Shown: in pieces, positions 1-5,730 of the stretch
Layout of the letters: every line of letters begins with the position of its first letter
How positions within the stretch are numbered: position 1 is the first letter of the stretch
Assembly (NCBI GenBank): GCA_021785155.1
Contig: JAJYGE010000134.1
Coordinates: forward strand, 1-5,865
DNA length: 5,865 nt
Direction: 5' to 3'
Origin: Planctomycetota bacterium
GTDB taxonomy: Bacteria; Planctomycetota; Phycisphaerae; WQYP01
The notes under the pieces: model-generated
What the model was told of the DNA's origin: nothing
The model's database searches: none
Seen by the model: only the letters and a program-made list of their open reading frames with translations
Position numbers and translations under genes: made by a program

Positions 1-326
1 CACTGGATAGAAGGCTCAACCCATCGACCGAATGACACGGTAGCGTTCCCACTTGACAAGGCTCGGCTCATAGAAGATGCCCAAGATGTTTTTGGCCCCA
101 GGGGGGGCAGCATTTAGCATTAAGGAGTTAGAAGACTTTTTGGGCGCGGAATGGGCGTGGGCGTCGATTTTTTACCGGGTACATAGCGATCCTCGTGGCT
201 GAGACGGAGCCATTGATGCAGGCATGTTATTCATTTGTCAAAGAACATTGTTCAGCAGGTCTGAACTGTTCGTTGATTTGCTATAGTGTAGCAATGAGGG
301 GGATAATGCCCAGCTGCGCTAAAAAG
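1..326. other. Non-coding left edge, no gene recognised
   Basis: No open frame here has a recognisable domain. The longest, a 68-codon plus-strand frame from 195, shows no family motif and runs into the reverse-transcriptase relic region. Small local structures exist, such as a 6-bp inverted repeat GTTCAG/CTGAAC at 250-266 with a 5-base loop, but stems of that size are expected by chance. If the 15-bp direct repeat at 327 marks the left end of an insertion, this stretch would be the original DNA downstream of the lipoprotein gene. That is inference. Confidence 0.5.
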
Positions 327-341
327 TTAAGGATTTGGCCC
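327..341. repeat. 15-bp direct repeat, left copy
   Basis: The bases TTAAGGATTTGGCCC occur here and again, exactly and in the same orientation, at 869-883. The flanking bases differ on both sides (G versus T before, C versus A after), so the match is exactly 15 bp. The two copies are 542 bp apart and enclose the reverse-transcriptase fragment and one copy of the 69-bp dispersed repeat. This could be a target-site duplication, an attachment-site-like core, or the scar of a recombination event. Confidence 0.6.
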
Positions 342-373
342 CGAGCGACCTGGCAGAACCTGTCACAGGCCCC

Positions 374-604
374 TTTGACACCATCCCCCATAATCGACTG
401 ATGCAGGTGATAGGCCGGGATATTGCCGACAGCCGGCTGCTGCACTTGATCGAGCAATTCCTCCAAGCCAAATTTATGGAGAGGCCCGCGAGATGGAAGC
501 CGGCGATGGGGGCACCGCAAGGTGCAGTACGGTCGCCGCTGTTAAGCAATATCTATCTCAATGATCTGGATCACCTGATGGCCCGGAACGGCTATGGGAA
601 GGTG
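374..604 (+). pseudogene. Group II intron-type reverse transcriptase/maturase, internal fragment
   Basis: About 77 codons encode an unmistakable piece of a bacterial group II intron reverse transcriptase. It begins at FDTIPHNRLM (end of the motif A block), continues through a helical stretch (LLHLIEQFLQAKFME), and reaches the block-4 region GAPQGAVRSPLLSNIYLNDLDHLM. Homology stops after NGYGKV, just where the catalytic YADD box should follow; instead CASAVI and unrelated sequence appear. On the left, the first catalytic Asp, which precedes FD by several residues, is also lost: the residues before FDTIPH (EPVTGP) do not fit the family. Full-length proteins are usually about 400-600 residues with maturase and often endonuclease domains, all absent. 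An open frame spans 335-772, but only this part is homologous. Positions such as GAPQ (usually GTPQ) and AVRSP (usually AVISP) look like decay. The product cannot be catalytic. I saw no intron domain V nearby. Confidence 0.88.
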
Positions 605-868
605 TGCGCTTCTGCGGTAATATCTCGCGACTGGCTCAATGAAAACCAGTGGTTTTGGCAGATTTTCCATACGCCGCTGAACGCCACAAGCTGTCGCGCT
701 GCCGGTCCGGGTAATGTCCACGGTGCGCCGGGCCGGTGGTTAGGGTTGGATCACAGGCCGTTGTTCACGTAGTGGTTCCCGCGCGTATTGTCAGACCAAC
801 CACCGCATTGCGAGTCGGTGCTGGAAAAACCATTTGATTCTGGATCAGCGTTCGGGGCGGTGGCGGCT
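605..868. other. Non-coding stretch between the RT relic and the lipoprotein gene
   Basis: This stretch holds no recognisable gene. The reverse-transcriptase frame stays open to 772 but its translation past 604 has no family resemblance. The part from 642 to 710 is a copy of a dispersed 69-bp repeat. Downstream is GC-rich sequence with an 8-bp inverted repeat (734-741 with 798-805), which is not more than chance would give. No terminator with a U-run is visible after the lipoprotein stop at 869. Confidence 0.5.
642..710. repeat. 69-bp dispersed repeat, copy A
   Basis: These 69 bases align without gaps to 5626-5694 in the same orientation, with 56 identities (13 substitutions). The repeat opens with the palindrome AAAACCA-N-TGGTTTT (642-656), whose arms are unchanged in both copies while the centre base differs (G here, A in copy B). 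A short CTGGC match (631-635 with 5615-5619) may extend it to the left. Substitutions show only a weak third-position bias in any frame and copy B has an in-frame stop, so a protein-coding origin is not supported. It lies beside the RT relic and inside the 15-bp direct repeats. Confidence 0.75.
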
Positions 869-883
869 TTAAGGATTTGGCCC
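869..883. repeat. 15-bp direct repeat, right copy, overlapping the lipoprotein stop codon
   Basis: This is the exact partner of 327-341. Read on the minus strand it encodes the last four residues (GPNP) plus the TAA stop of the lipoprotein gene. An element that entered at this spot could leave the gene intact by duplicating or supplying these bases, as integration at gene 3' ends commonly does. That reading is inference. Confidence 0.6.
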
Positions 884-1327
884 ATAGGTTATTTTTTTCC
901 ATTGATTGGGCTGAATCGTTACCAACGCATCGCTGCGAATCTGATCGTACTGCTGCCGGGTGATCGGCGTCGAAACGGCACCCACCTGATTGGGGTCGTT
1001 ATGAAAACGAATGACCAGATCATCGGACATCACGTTCACATCATACATCGGCCCCTTGATGATAATTTCATTGAGCGTGGCGGTTTCATCGGGTTTAAGC
1101 GACCAGGGGCCAACCGAACTTATCAGCGATTGCGTATCAGCCAGGATATTGGAAGATTCAGGAATTGGTACGTCAATGGCCGAGCGGCGGTGCGTGCCGT
1201 CGATCATTGTCAGTGTAAAATGTGCCGGTGCGGTTAAATCCACCGGTGGCTGTTGATACGTGCAGCCCGTCAGCAAAAGACCTGCTACGCCCGCCAGAAC
1301 GATATGCTTTGTAAGTTTTATTACCAC
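869..1327 (-). CDS. Small predicted lipoprotein of unknown function
   Basis: The 152-residue product begins with a classical lipoprotein signal peptide. Lys4 and Lys7 give a positive N-region, residues 9-19 form a hydrophobic core (IVLAGVAGLLL), and a lipobox LLTGC places the lipidated cysteine at residue 22. Position +2 is Thr, not Asp, which in proteobacterial sorting would favour the outer membrane. The mature part is about 131 residues, polar, with alternating hydrophobic residues suggesting beta structure and no transmembrane segment. I do not recognise a domain, and no catalytic motif is evident. The start is GTG, chosen because a strong AGGGGA ribosome-binding site lies seven bases upstream and because it gives the complete signal peptide. 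It follows the TIGR04138 gene by 88 bases on the same strand and may be co-transcribed. Its last codons and stop lie within a 15-bp direct repeat that also occurs at 327-341. Confidence 0.82.
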   Translation of the reverse strand: MVIKLTKHIVLAGVAGLLLTGCTYQQPPVDLTAPAHFTLTMIDGTHRRSAIDVPIPESSNILADTQSLISSVGPWSLKPDETATLNEIIIKGPMYDVNVMSDDLVIRFHNDPNQVGAVSTPITRQQYDQIRSDALVTIQPNQWKKITYGPNP

Positions 1328-1334
1328 GCCAGGT

Positions 1335-1340
1335 TCCCCT
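1335..1340 (-). promoter_or_regulatory. Ribosome-binding site deciding the GTG start of the lipoprotein gene
   Basis: Read on the minus strand this is AGGGGA, seven bases before the GTG at 1327. It is one of the clearer Shine-Dalgarno sequences in the window and supports the GTG, for which no upstream in-frame ATG with a similar site is seen. Confidence 0.65.
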
Positions 1341-1365
1341 TTTTCTATACAAGATACACGACAGC

Positions 1366-1387
1366 ACCCATTCGACGTGGAACGGGT
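1366..1387 (-). other. Possible RNA stem-loop between the TIGR04138 and lipoprotein genes
   Basis: In the minus-strand transcript ACCCGTTC (1387-1380) can pair with GAAUGGGU (1373-1366): eight pairs, one of them G-U, closing a six-base loop. On the plus strand the same position would be an A-C mismatch, so the stem works only in the direction of the genes. No U-run follows, so it is not a standard intrinsic terminator. It could be an mRNA-stability or attenuation element, or chance. Confidence 0.3.
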
Positions 1388-1415
1388 TCATCCGTGCTGA
1401 CATTCAAACCATCAT

Positions 1416-1835
1416 TCATAACCGCAAATCAAATTTAGCGACTCCAGTTGAAACCGGTCGTTTGGGAGCGGTGAAGGCATCCTCAAAATCATAGACGGCA
1501 CGAAAGTCATCTATATTGTCTTCCGAGGTTTTGTGCATGATTCCGCTTTCCACCATCGCGAACACAATTTTACCGAAATCCATGGTAGTGTGAATCTGCC
1601 AGTGCGCCAATACAGCGCGGGCCAATAGCCCATAGTTACGGATCGCCAAATCTCGTAATCCTTTAGCCAGATCCTGACCTGTGACATGCCGCTGTCCCTC
1701 GGGCAGATTGTCCGCATCGCGATGCACACGGTTGGCCGTCAGCGCCAACCCCTCGCGGACAAATTCAAATGCTTCCGGCGGATAAGGTGTTTCATCCGCC
1801 ACATCACAGATCGACTTTTTTGTAAGCTTATTCAT
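1416..1835 (-). CDS. TIGR04138 / Minf_1886 family protein, function unknown
   Basis: The 139-residue protein matches, from memory of the family, the Verrucomicrobia/Planctomycetes-restricted TIGR04138 group (type member Minf_1886). Visible signature blocks are YPPEAFEFVREGL (18-30), RHVTGQDLAKGLRDLA (49-64), a helix ending LARAVLAHWQI (71-81), DFGKIVFAMVESG (86-98), and KTSEDNIDDF followed by YDFEDAF (102-121). The family is mostly helical, cytosolic and of usual length around 130-150; no reaction is known. No signal peptide or membrane segment is present. I chose the ATG at 1835 because homology begins soon after. A TTG at 1883 would add 16 residues unlike the family, and neither start has a good Shine-Dalgarno site, which is common in planctomycetes. 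The gene lies 84 bases downstream of tRNA-Ala and 88 bases upstream of the lipoprotein gene, all on one strand. It is the best taxonomic marker here. Confidence 0.88.
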   Translation of the reverse strand: MNKLTKKSICDVADETPYPPEAFEFVREGLALTANRVHRDADNLPEGQRHVTGQDLAKGLRDLAIRNYGLLARAVLAHWQIHTTMDFGKIVFAMVESGIMHKTSEDNIDDFRAVYDFEDAFTAPKRPVSTGVAKFDLRL

Positions 1836-1919
1836 CGCTGAAAAAATCCAAATAACCCCAGGAGCATTTCCATGTAATCGCAATTCCGGCCATTACCTGG
1901 AGCGGCTCCTGGAACAAAG

Positions 1920-1992
1920 TGGAGACGACCGGGATCGAACCGGCAACCCCTGCCTTGCAAAGGCAGTGCTCTCCCAATTGAGCTACGTCCCC
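1920..1992 (-). tRNA. tRNA-Ala (anticodon TGC)
   Basis: A complete 73-base cloverleaf is present. The acceptor stem GGGGACG pairs with CGTCTCC (one G-U pair), the D-arm is GCTC/GAGC, and the anticodon arm CTGCC-TTTGCAA-GGCAG presents TGC. A five-base variable loop follows, then a T-arm with the loop TTCGATC, and discriminator A at 1920. The CCA tail is not encoded (CTTTG follows), so it must be added by the CCA-adding enzyme. It sits between the EF-G paralogue and the TIGR04138 gene, in the same direction as both. No U-run terminator follows it. Confidence 0.97.
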
Positions 1993-2042
1993 ATGTTCCT
2001 CCATCGTACCAAACGCCCACGCCAAGGCAAGAGACACGAATT

Positions 2043-2097
2043 TCAGCGTCATTGCTGGTCGTGCCCTGTTCCAGCCATAATTACATTGTGACGCTGA
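2043..2097. repeat. Inverted repeat in the gap between EF-G2 and tRNA-Ala
   Basis: TCAGCGTCA (2043-2051) and TGACGCTGA (2089-2097) are perfect 9-bp inverted arms, with a second small stem GCTGG/CCAGC (2054-2058 with 2071-2075) nested inside. A 9-bp inverted pair at this spacing is expected about once by chance in a window this size, so alone it is weak. It gains interest because it encloses the 24-bp segment 2061-2084 shared with the hairpin near 5731. There is no U-run, so a terminator role for the upstream gene is uncertain. The rest of the 1993-2173 gap holds no gene. Confidence 0.4.
2061..2084. repeat. 24-bp dispersed repeat, copy 1
   Basis: This segment, GTGCCCTGTTC followed by a variable core and TAATTAC, matches 5733-5756 at 21 of 24 positions without gaps (differences at 2072, 2074 and 2077). 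By a rough estimate such a match is improbable by chance in under 6 kb. The other copy is the left arm and loop of a 13-bp perfect hairpin; here the right arm (GAACAGGGCAC) is absent, so this may be a half-element. Confidence 0.55.
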
Positions 2098-2173
2098 TCC
2101 GGTGCTCAAGGCCCGCGGCGCGGAAATCTTATGAACGATGTCTTGCTATTGTCATCGGGCCGGCGTCTGATAT

Positions 2174-4240
2174 TTATTCTGCCGCTGGAGCCTGGTATTG
2201 CGCGGCAATTTTAGCCTGAATTATCGGCGGTACCGTTTCATAATGCGAAAACTCCATGGAAAAGCTGCCCTGTCCGCTGGTAGCGCTGCGGAGTTGATTG
2301 TCATATTGTCCCAATTCTGAAAGTGGTGCCGTAGCTTGAATCGCCGCCATGCCGCCGGGCAGAAGATCGGTAGCGTTGACCCGTCCCCGCCGGCCATTAA
2401 GATCGCCGGTGGCACTGCCAAGCAGGGCCTCCGGGACAACCACTTCGAGGGATACCATGGGTTCCAGAAGCATGGGACGAGCTTTTTGCATGGCGGCAAG
2501 AAAGGCGTATTTTCCGGCAATCCGGAAGGCGATATCCTTGGAATCCACCGGATGGGTTTTGCCATCATAGATAATCACCCGCACATCCTGCACCGGATAT
2601 CCACCGATGGGGCCATGTTCCAGCGCATCGCGAATGCCTTTTTCCGCGGAGACAATAAACGGTCCGGGAATGGCACCACCAAATACTTCGTTAACGAACT
2701 CAAAACCTTGGCCGTGGTCCAGCGGTTCGATGCGCAGATACACCTCGCCGAATTGCCCGGCTCCACCGGATTGCTTTTTGTGCCGGTAATGTCCTTCGGC
2801 GCGGGCGGTAATGGTTTCGCGGTATGCGATGCGCGGTGGAGCGGCGGTGACATCAAGATTGAAGCGGTTCTTCATTTTTTCCAGCATCACCCGTAAATGC
2901 AGATCGCCCAAGCCGTGAATAATCAGTTCATGGGTTTGCGGATCGTGCGAGGTGCGAAAGGTCGGGTCTTCTTCCGTAAGCTTGGCCAGCGCGGAAGAAA
3001 TTTTTGCTTCATCGCCACGAGATTTTGGAGCCACCGCCACGGAAAACATGGGGGTGGGAAAGTGCGGGACAATCGCGCGAAGATTGTTTAACGCGGTAGG
3101 GGCATGAATAATTGTATTGACGTGCAGATCATCAAGTTTGGCGACTGCGACAATATCACCGGCGTACGCGACCGGGAGCTCGGGGTGATCGCGGCCTTCA
3201 AGTTTCAGGACATGGCCGGCCCGGCGCGATTTTTTATCATCCCCATAGACGAAAGCGGTATTGGCATCCAACCTGCCCTGGAGAATGCGCAACATGCAAA
3301 GTTTTCCGACATAAGGATCGGTGGTAACTTTGAAAACCTGCGCCAGCAGGGGAGCGTCCGGATCCGGTTGAATTTCCAGTGACTCAATGGTTTCCGGGTT
3401 TTCGGCATTGGGGCGATGGAGGCGCTTCAGGCGGCCTGATACCGGAGAAGGCGCTTCCCGCACAAGAATATGCAGCAGATCGTCAATGCCGACTTCCTGT
3501 TTGGCGGAGGTAAAAAGTATGGGAACAACGTGGCCGACATTCATCGCCTTGATAAAGCAGGCACGGAGTTCCGCGGGATCAACCTTTTGGCCCGCCAGAT
3601 AGTGTTCAAGTTTGACATCATCCATTTCGACAACCGCTTCAACCATTTCACCGTGGATGGTTTTGGCATCACCGAAATCCGTACTGCCGGCATCATGGTC
3701 AAAGCAGTCGACCACATCTTTTCCGTGGCCGCCGGGAAGGTTGATACAATGCAATTCCGGTCCGAAGGTGGATTTCAGTTGTGCCAGTATGCCGGGTAAA
3801 TCGGAGGCCACATCTATTTTGTTAACGACGATCATCCGCGCCAGGCCCATCTCGCCGGCGGCGTGATAGAGCCGCCGCGTGTTGTATTCCACGCCCTGTT
3901 GCGCATTAACAACGATCACCGCGGTTTCCACCACCGGCATGGCCGCCAGGGCATGTCCGATGAAATCGGGATATCCGGGCGTATCAATAAGGTTAATTTC
4001 ACAATTTTCATACTTGGCAAACATGACGGTGGAATTGGTGGAATGCTTATGGCGGCGGGCTTCGGGCTCAAAATCGGATATGGTGCTGGCTTCTTCAACC
4101 GCACCCATGCGTGTAATCACGCCGCAACGATGCGCAATGGCTTCGGCCAGCGTGGTTTTGCCGGCACCGCCGTGGCCAACTAACACAATATTCCGAATGT
4201 CCGTCGGGCGATACTCTTGTAAATTCTCGGTGCTACCCAT
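2174..4240 (-). CDS. Elongation factor G paralogue (EF-G2/FusA2 type)
   Basis: This 688-residue protein has the full EF-G layout. The GTPase domain (about 17-265) shows G1 GHGGAGKT (22-29), a switch I with Thr68, G3 DTPGY (86-90), G4 NKID (140-143) and G5 TSAK (244-247). Domain II covers about 296-385, III 393-470, IV 471-590 and V 591-680. Canonical EF-G carries DTPGH, whose His supports GTP hydrolysis; here Tyr90 replaces it, and the usual RGIT of switch I reads KHST. Both are traits of the EF-G2/FusA2 branch. Domain IV keeps YDGKTHPVDS (558-567), with His563 at the place of E. coli His583, which enters the decoding site, so ribosome binding and translocation-like action are plausible. It acts in the cytosol. 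The ATG is supported by AAGGA seven bases upstream. It begins 26 bases after the glycosyltransferase gene, suggesting one transcript. It is probably not the housekeeping fusA, since no rpsL, rpsG or tuf neighbours are seen. Confidence 0.93.
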   Translation of the reverse strand: MGSTENLQEYRPTDIRNIVLVGHGGAGKTTLAEAIAHRCGVITRMGAVEEASTISDFEPEARRHKHSTNSTVMFAKYENCEINLIDTPGYPDFIGHALAAMPVVETAVIVVNAQQGVEYNTRRLYHAAGEMGLARMIVVNKIDVASDLPGILAQLKSTFGPELHCINLPGGHGKDVVDCFDHDAGSTDFGDAKTIHGEMVEAVVEMDDVKLEHYLAGQKVDPAELRACFIKAMNVGHVVPILFTSAKQEVGIDDLLHILVREAPSPVSGRLKRLHRPNAENPETIESLEIQPDPDAPLLAQVFKVTTDPYVGKLCMLRILQGRLDANTAFVYGDDKKSRRAGHVLKLEGRDHPELPVAYAGDIVAVAKLDDLHVNTIIHAPTALNNLRAIVPHFPTPMFSVAVAPKSRGDEAKISSALAKLTEEDPTFRTSHDPQTHELIIHGLGDLHLRVMLEKMKNRFNLDVTAAPPRIAYRETITARAEGHYRHKKQSGGAGQFGEVYLRIEPLDHGQGFEFVNEVFGGAIPGPFIVSAEKGIRDALEHGPIGGYPVQDVRVIIYDGKTHPVDSKDIAFRIAGKYAFLAAMQKARPMLLEPMVSLEVVVPEALLGSATGDLNGRRGRVNATDLLPGGMAAIQATAPLSELGQYDNQLRSATSGQGSFSMEFSHYETVPPIIQAKIAAQYQAPAAE

Positions 4241-4247
4241 GTTCCGG

Positions 4248-4252
4248 TCCTT
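4248..4252 (-). promoter_or_regulatory. Ribosome-binding site of the EF-G2 gene
   Basis: Minus-strand AAGGA lies seven bases before the ATG at 4240, inside the 26-base gap after the glycosyltransferase gene. There is little room for a promoter in this gap, supporting co-transcription. The upstream gene ends in tandem stops, TAA then TAG, read in frame. Confidence 0.65.
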
Positions 4253-4266
4253 AAGTAAGAGGTCTA

Positions 4267-5463
4267 TTATGAAATATCTTTCGGCGGCAGCAAGTCGGGA
4301 GGAATACCCGCGTGTAAAACGAGAGATTCATAAAGCCGTTCCAGTTTTTCGGCGGTTACTTCCCGGGTAAAGTCAGATTGCACAAGTTTTTGTCCGTTTC
4401 GGCCCATGGAGGCACGAATTTCATGATTGCCCATGAGTTCCAGGATGGATGTTACAAAAGCCGCCATATCCCCATGTTCAATAATCACACCGGCATTATG
4501 ATTTTCAACTTCATCACGATGGCATTCGCGGGTGAGCACCACGGGCAGGCCGACGGCCAAGGCTTCGGTGATTACGGGCGAGCGGTCGGCCTGATACGCG
4601 GGGAGAATAAACACATCGGAATCAACTAATAATCGCCATTTGGCGGGACCGGCAAGTTCACCGGTCCATACGATATGCCGCGCCAGATTATGTTTTCGGA
4701 TAATGTCATTGAGCGTATCGATGTATGATTTTTCACCGGTGCCGGCAATGACCAGCAGCATATCCGGTTGCCCCTTGAGCACTGCGTGCCAATGCGGCAA
4801 CAGGCGGTCAAGGCCATTTTCAGGCTCAATACAACCGAGAAATAAAGCCAGTGGACGGTCCATCTTGCCCAGCGTAGCGTGGTTTTCGCTGCGCCAGGAA
4901 CCACGGGGGGGATGATTTTCACACAATGACGAGGCAATGCCACTGGCAATAATCGTGTTTTTTCGGCCCGTCAGGGCCGGTGAATGTGTTAGCTCCGAGC
5001 GATAGAGGCATTGAATGGCTCCGGCCTGACGCACCACTTTGGAATCACGCACCAGCCAATTGAAGGTATTAGCAAGCCGTCCGCCCGGGCTGTGATATCC
5101 GGACTCAAGCATTCCGTGAGGCGTGAGAAGATAAGGGATTTTGGCTTGTCGTGCGGCGGCGGCGGCATAGTGTCCGGCGCATTGGCCGACACCGTGAATA
5201 TGGACGATATCAAAGTGCTGAATATTCTTTTGAAGGTACGTCCGAAGATCGGCACTGGGCATACGCGGTGAGATGCGATCCGGTGCAAAACTGCGTATGA
5301 GCACATTTTCCGCCTGCGGGCTGGAGTCTGTATCGGAACGTTTGAGGCACGCTATGGTGACCTCGTGTTCGCGTGCGGCCACCGCGGCCGCCATGCCGCA
5401 GGCACAATCCGCCAGGACGCCGCGATCATTCCGGGGATCGGTAAGCACATGAAGTATCTTCAT
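4267..5463 (-). CDS. GT4-type glycosyltransferase with divergent donor-site motifs
   Basis: The 398-residue protein has the GT-B two-domain plan of family GT4. The N-terminal Rossmann domain starts MKILHVLTD, with HIHG (88-91) and the acceptor-side TPHGML (114-119). The C-terminal domain starts near 200, with FLGCIEPENGLDRLL (208-222), VIAGTGEK (238-245), the strand DVFILPAY (283-290) and TEALAVGLPVV (299-309). Such enzymes transfer a sugar from a nucleotide-sugar to a cell-surface or storage glycan; donor and acceptor cannot be read here. Three usually conserved donor-binding residues are changed: the Arg of G-R-L is Cys210, the Lys of P-E-K-G is Asn216, and the first Glu of the EX7E motif is Ala292, while the second Glu (300) remains. 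It is cytosolic, with no membrane helix. I chose the ATG at 5463 because MKILHVL is the family's usual opening and AGGA lies ten bases upstream; ATGs at 5490 and 5496 would add 9 or 11 untypical residues. It likely leads an operon with EF-G2. Confidence 0.9.
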   Translation of the reverse strand: MKILHVLTDPRNDRGVLADCACGMAAAVAAREHEVTIACLKRSDTDSSPQAENVLIRSFAPDRISPRMPSADLRTYLQKNIQHFDIVHIHGVGQCAGHYAAAAARQAKIPYLLTPHGMLESGYHSPGGRLANTFNWLVRDSKVVRQAGAIQCLYRSELTHSPALTGRKNTIIASGIASSLCENHPPRGSWRSENHATLGKMDRPLALFLGCIEPENGLDRLLPHWHAVLKGQPDMLLVIAGTGEKSYIDTLNDIIRKHNLARHIVWTGELAGPAKWRLLVDSDVFILPAYQADRSPVITEALAVGLPVVLTRECHRDEVENHNAGVIIEHGDMAAFVTSILELMGNHEIRASMGRNGQKLVQSDFTREVTAEKLERLYESLVLHAGIPPDLLPPKDIS

Positions 5464-5625
5464 GACGTATGGTTCCTGTTGTAACGGCATGACCATGGGG
5501 CGGCATTGAACAACAATCCGCTGACAGTGGCGAACCGCGCCCCGGCCATACCGGCGGACTCATCTTACAGAGATCAGTCAAAGCTGGCCAACTATTTTTG
5601 GCACCAGTCCTGTCCTGGCCTGGCA

Positions 5626-5694
5626 AAAACCAATGGTTTTGACCGATTTTCCGTACCTCGTTGGACGCCACAATCTGTTGCGCCGCAGGCCCGG
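5626..5694. repeat. 69-bp dispersed repeat, copy B
   Basis: This is the partner of 642-710: same orientation, no gaps, 56 of 69 identical. The opening palindrome AAAACCA-A-TGGTTTT (5626-5640) is intact. It lies about 165-230 bases upstream of the glycosyltransferase start, with no RT sequence nearby, so the repeat is separable from the intron relic. Identity fades after CCGG at its right end. Confidence 0.75.
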
Positions 5695-5730
5695 TACCGC
5701 AATACAAAAAGGGCCCTTGCCATGCGAACT

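Noticed and set aside
195..401. 68-codon plus-strand frame at the left edge
   Set aside because: No domain, no ribosome-binding site, and it runs across the repeat and into the RT relic in another frame.
734..805. 8-bp inverted repeat CGGTGGTT / AACCACCG as transposon ends
   Set aside because: Several such pairs are expected by chance at this spacing, and nothing between them looks like a transposase.
820..845. Possible third copy of the 69-bp repeat (CTGGAAAAACCATTTG)
   Set aside because: Only the first dozen bases resemble copy B; the palindrome's right arm and everything beyond do not match.
788..1237. 149-codon open frame on the plus strand
   Set aside because: It is antisense to the lipoprotein gene, which has a signal peptide, lipobox and ribosome-binding site; the plus frame has none of these.
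1836..1883. TTG start at 1883 for the TIGR04138 gene
   Set aside because: The extra 16 residues do not resemble the family, and the ATG at 1835 gives the usual length.
1828..2109. Minus-strand frame running through tRNA-Ala
   Set aside because: Its middle is a translation of the tRNA gene, a familiar false gene call.
2336..2896. 186-codon open frame on the plus strand
   Set aside because: It lies wholly antisense to the well-supported EF-G2 gene and its translation shows no domain. The other plus-strand frames between 2349 and 4370 are the same kind of shadow.
5426..5707. 93-codon minus-strand frame upstream of the glycosyltransferase
   Set aside because: It overlaps the glycosyltransferase start and the 69-bp repeat. 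Its piece GQNHWF resembles CQNHWF translated from the other repeat copy, but this follows from the DNA repeat, and substitutions show no coding pattern in that frame.
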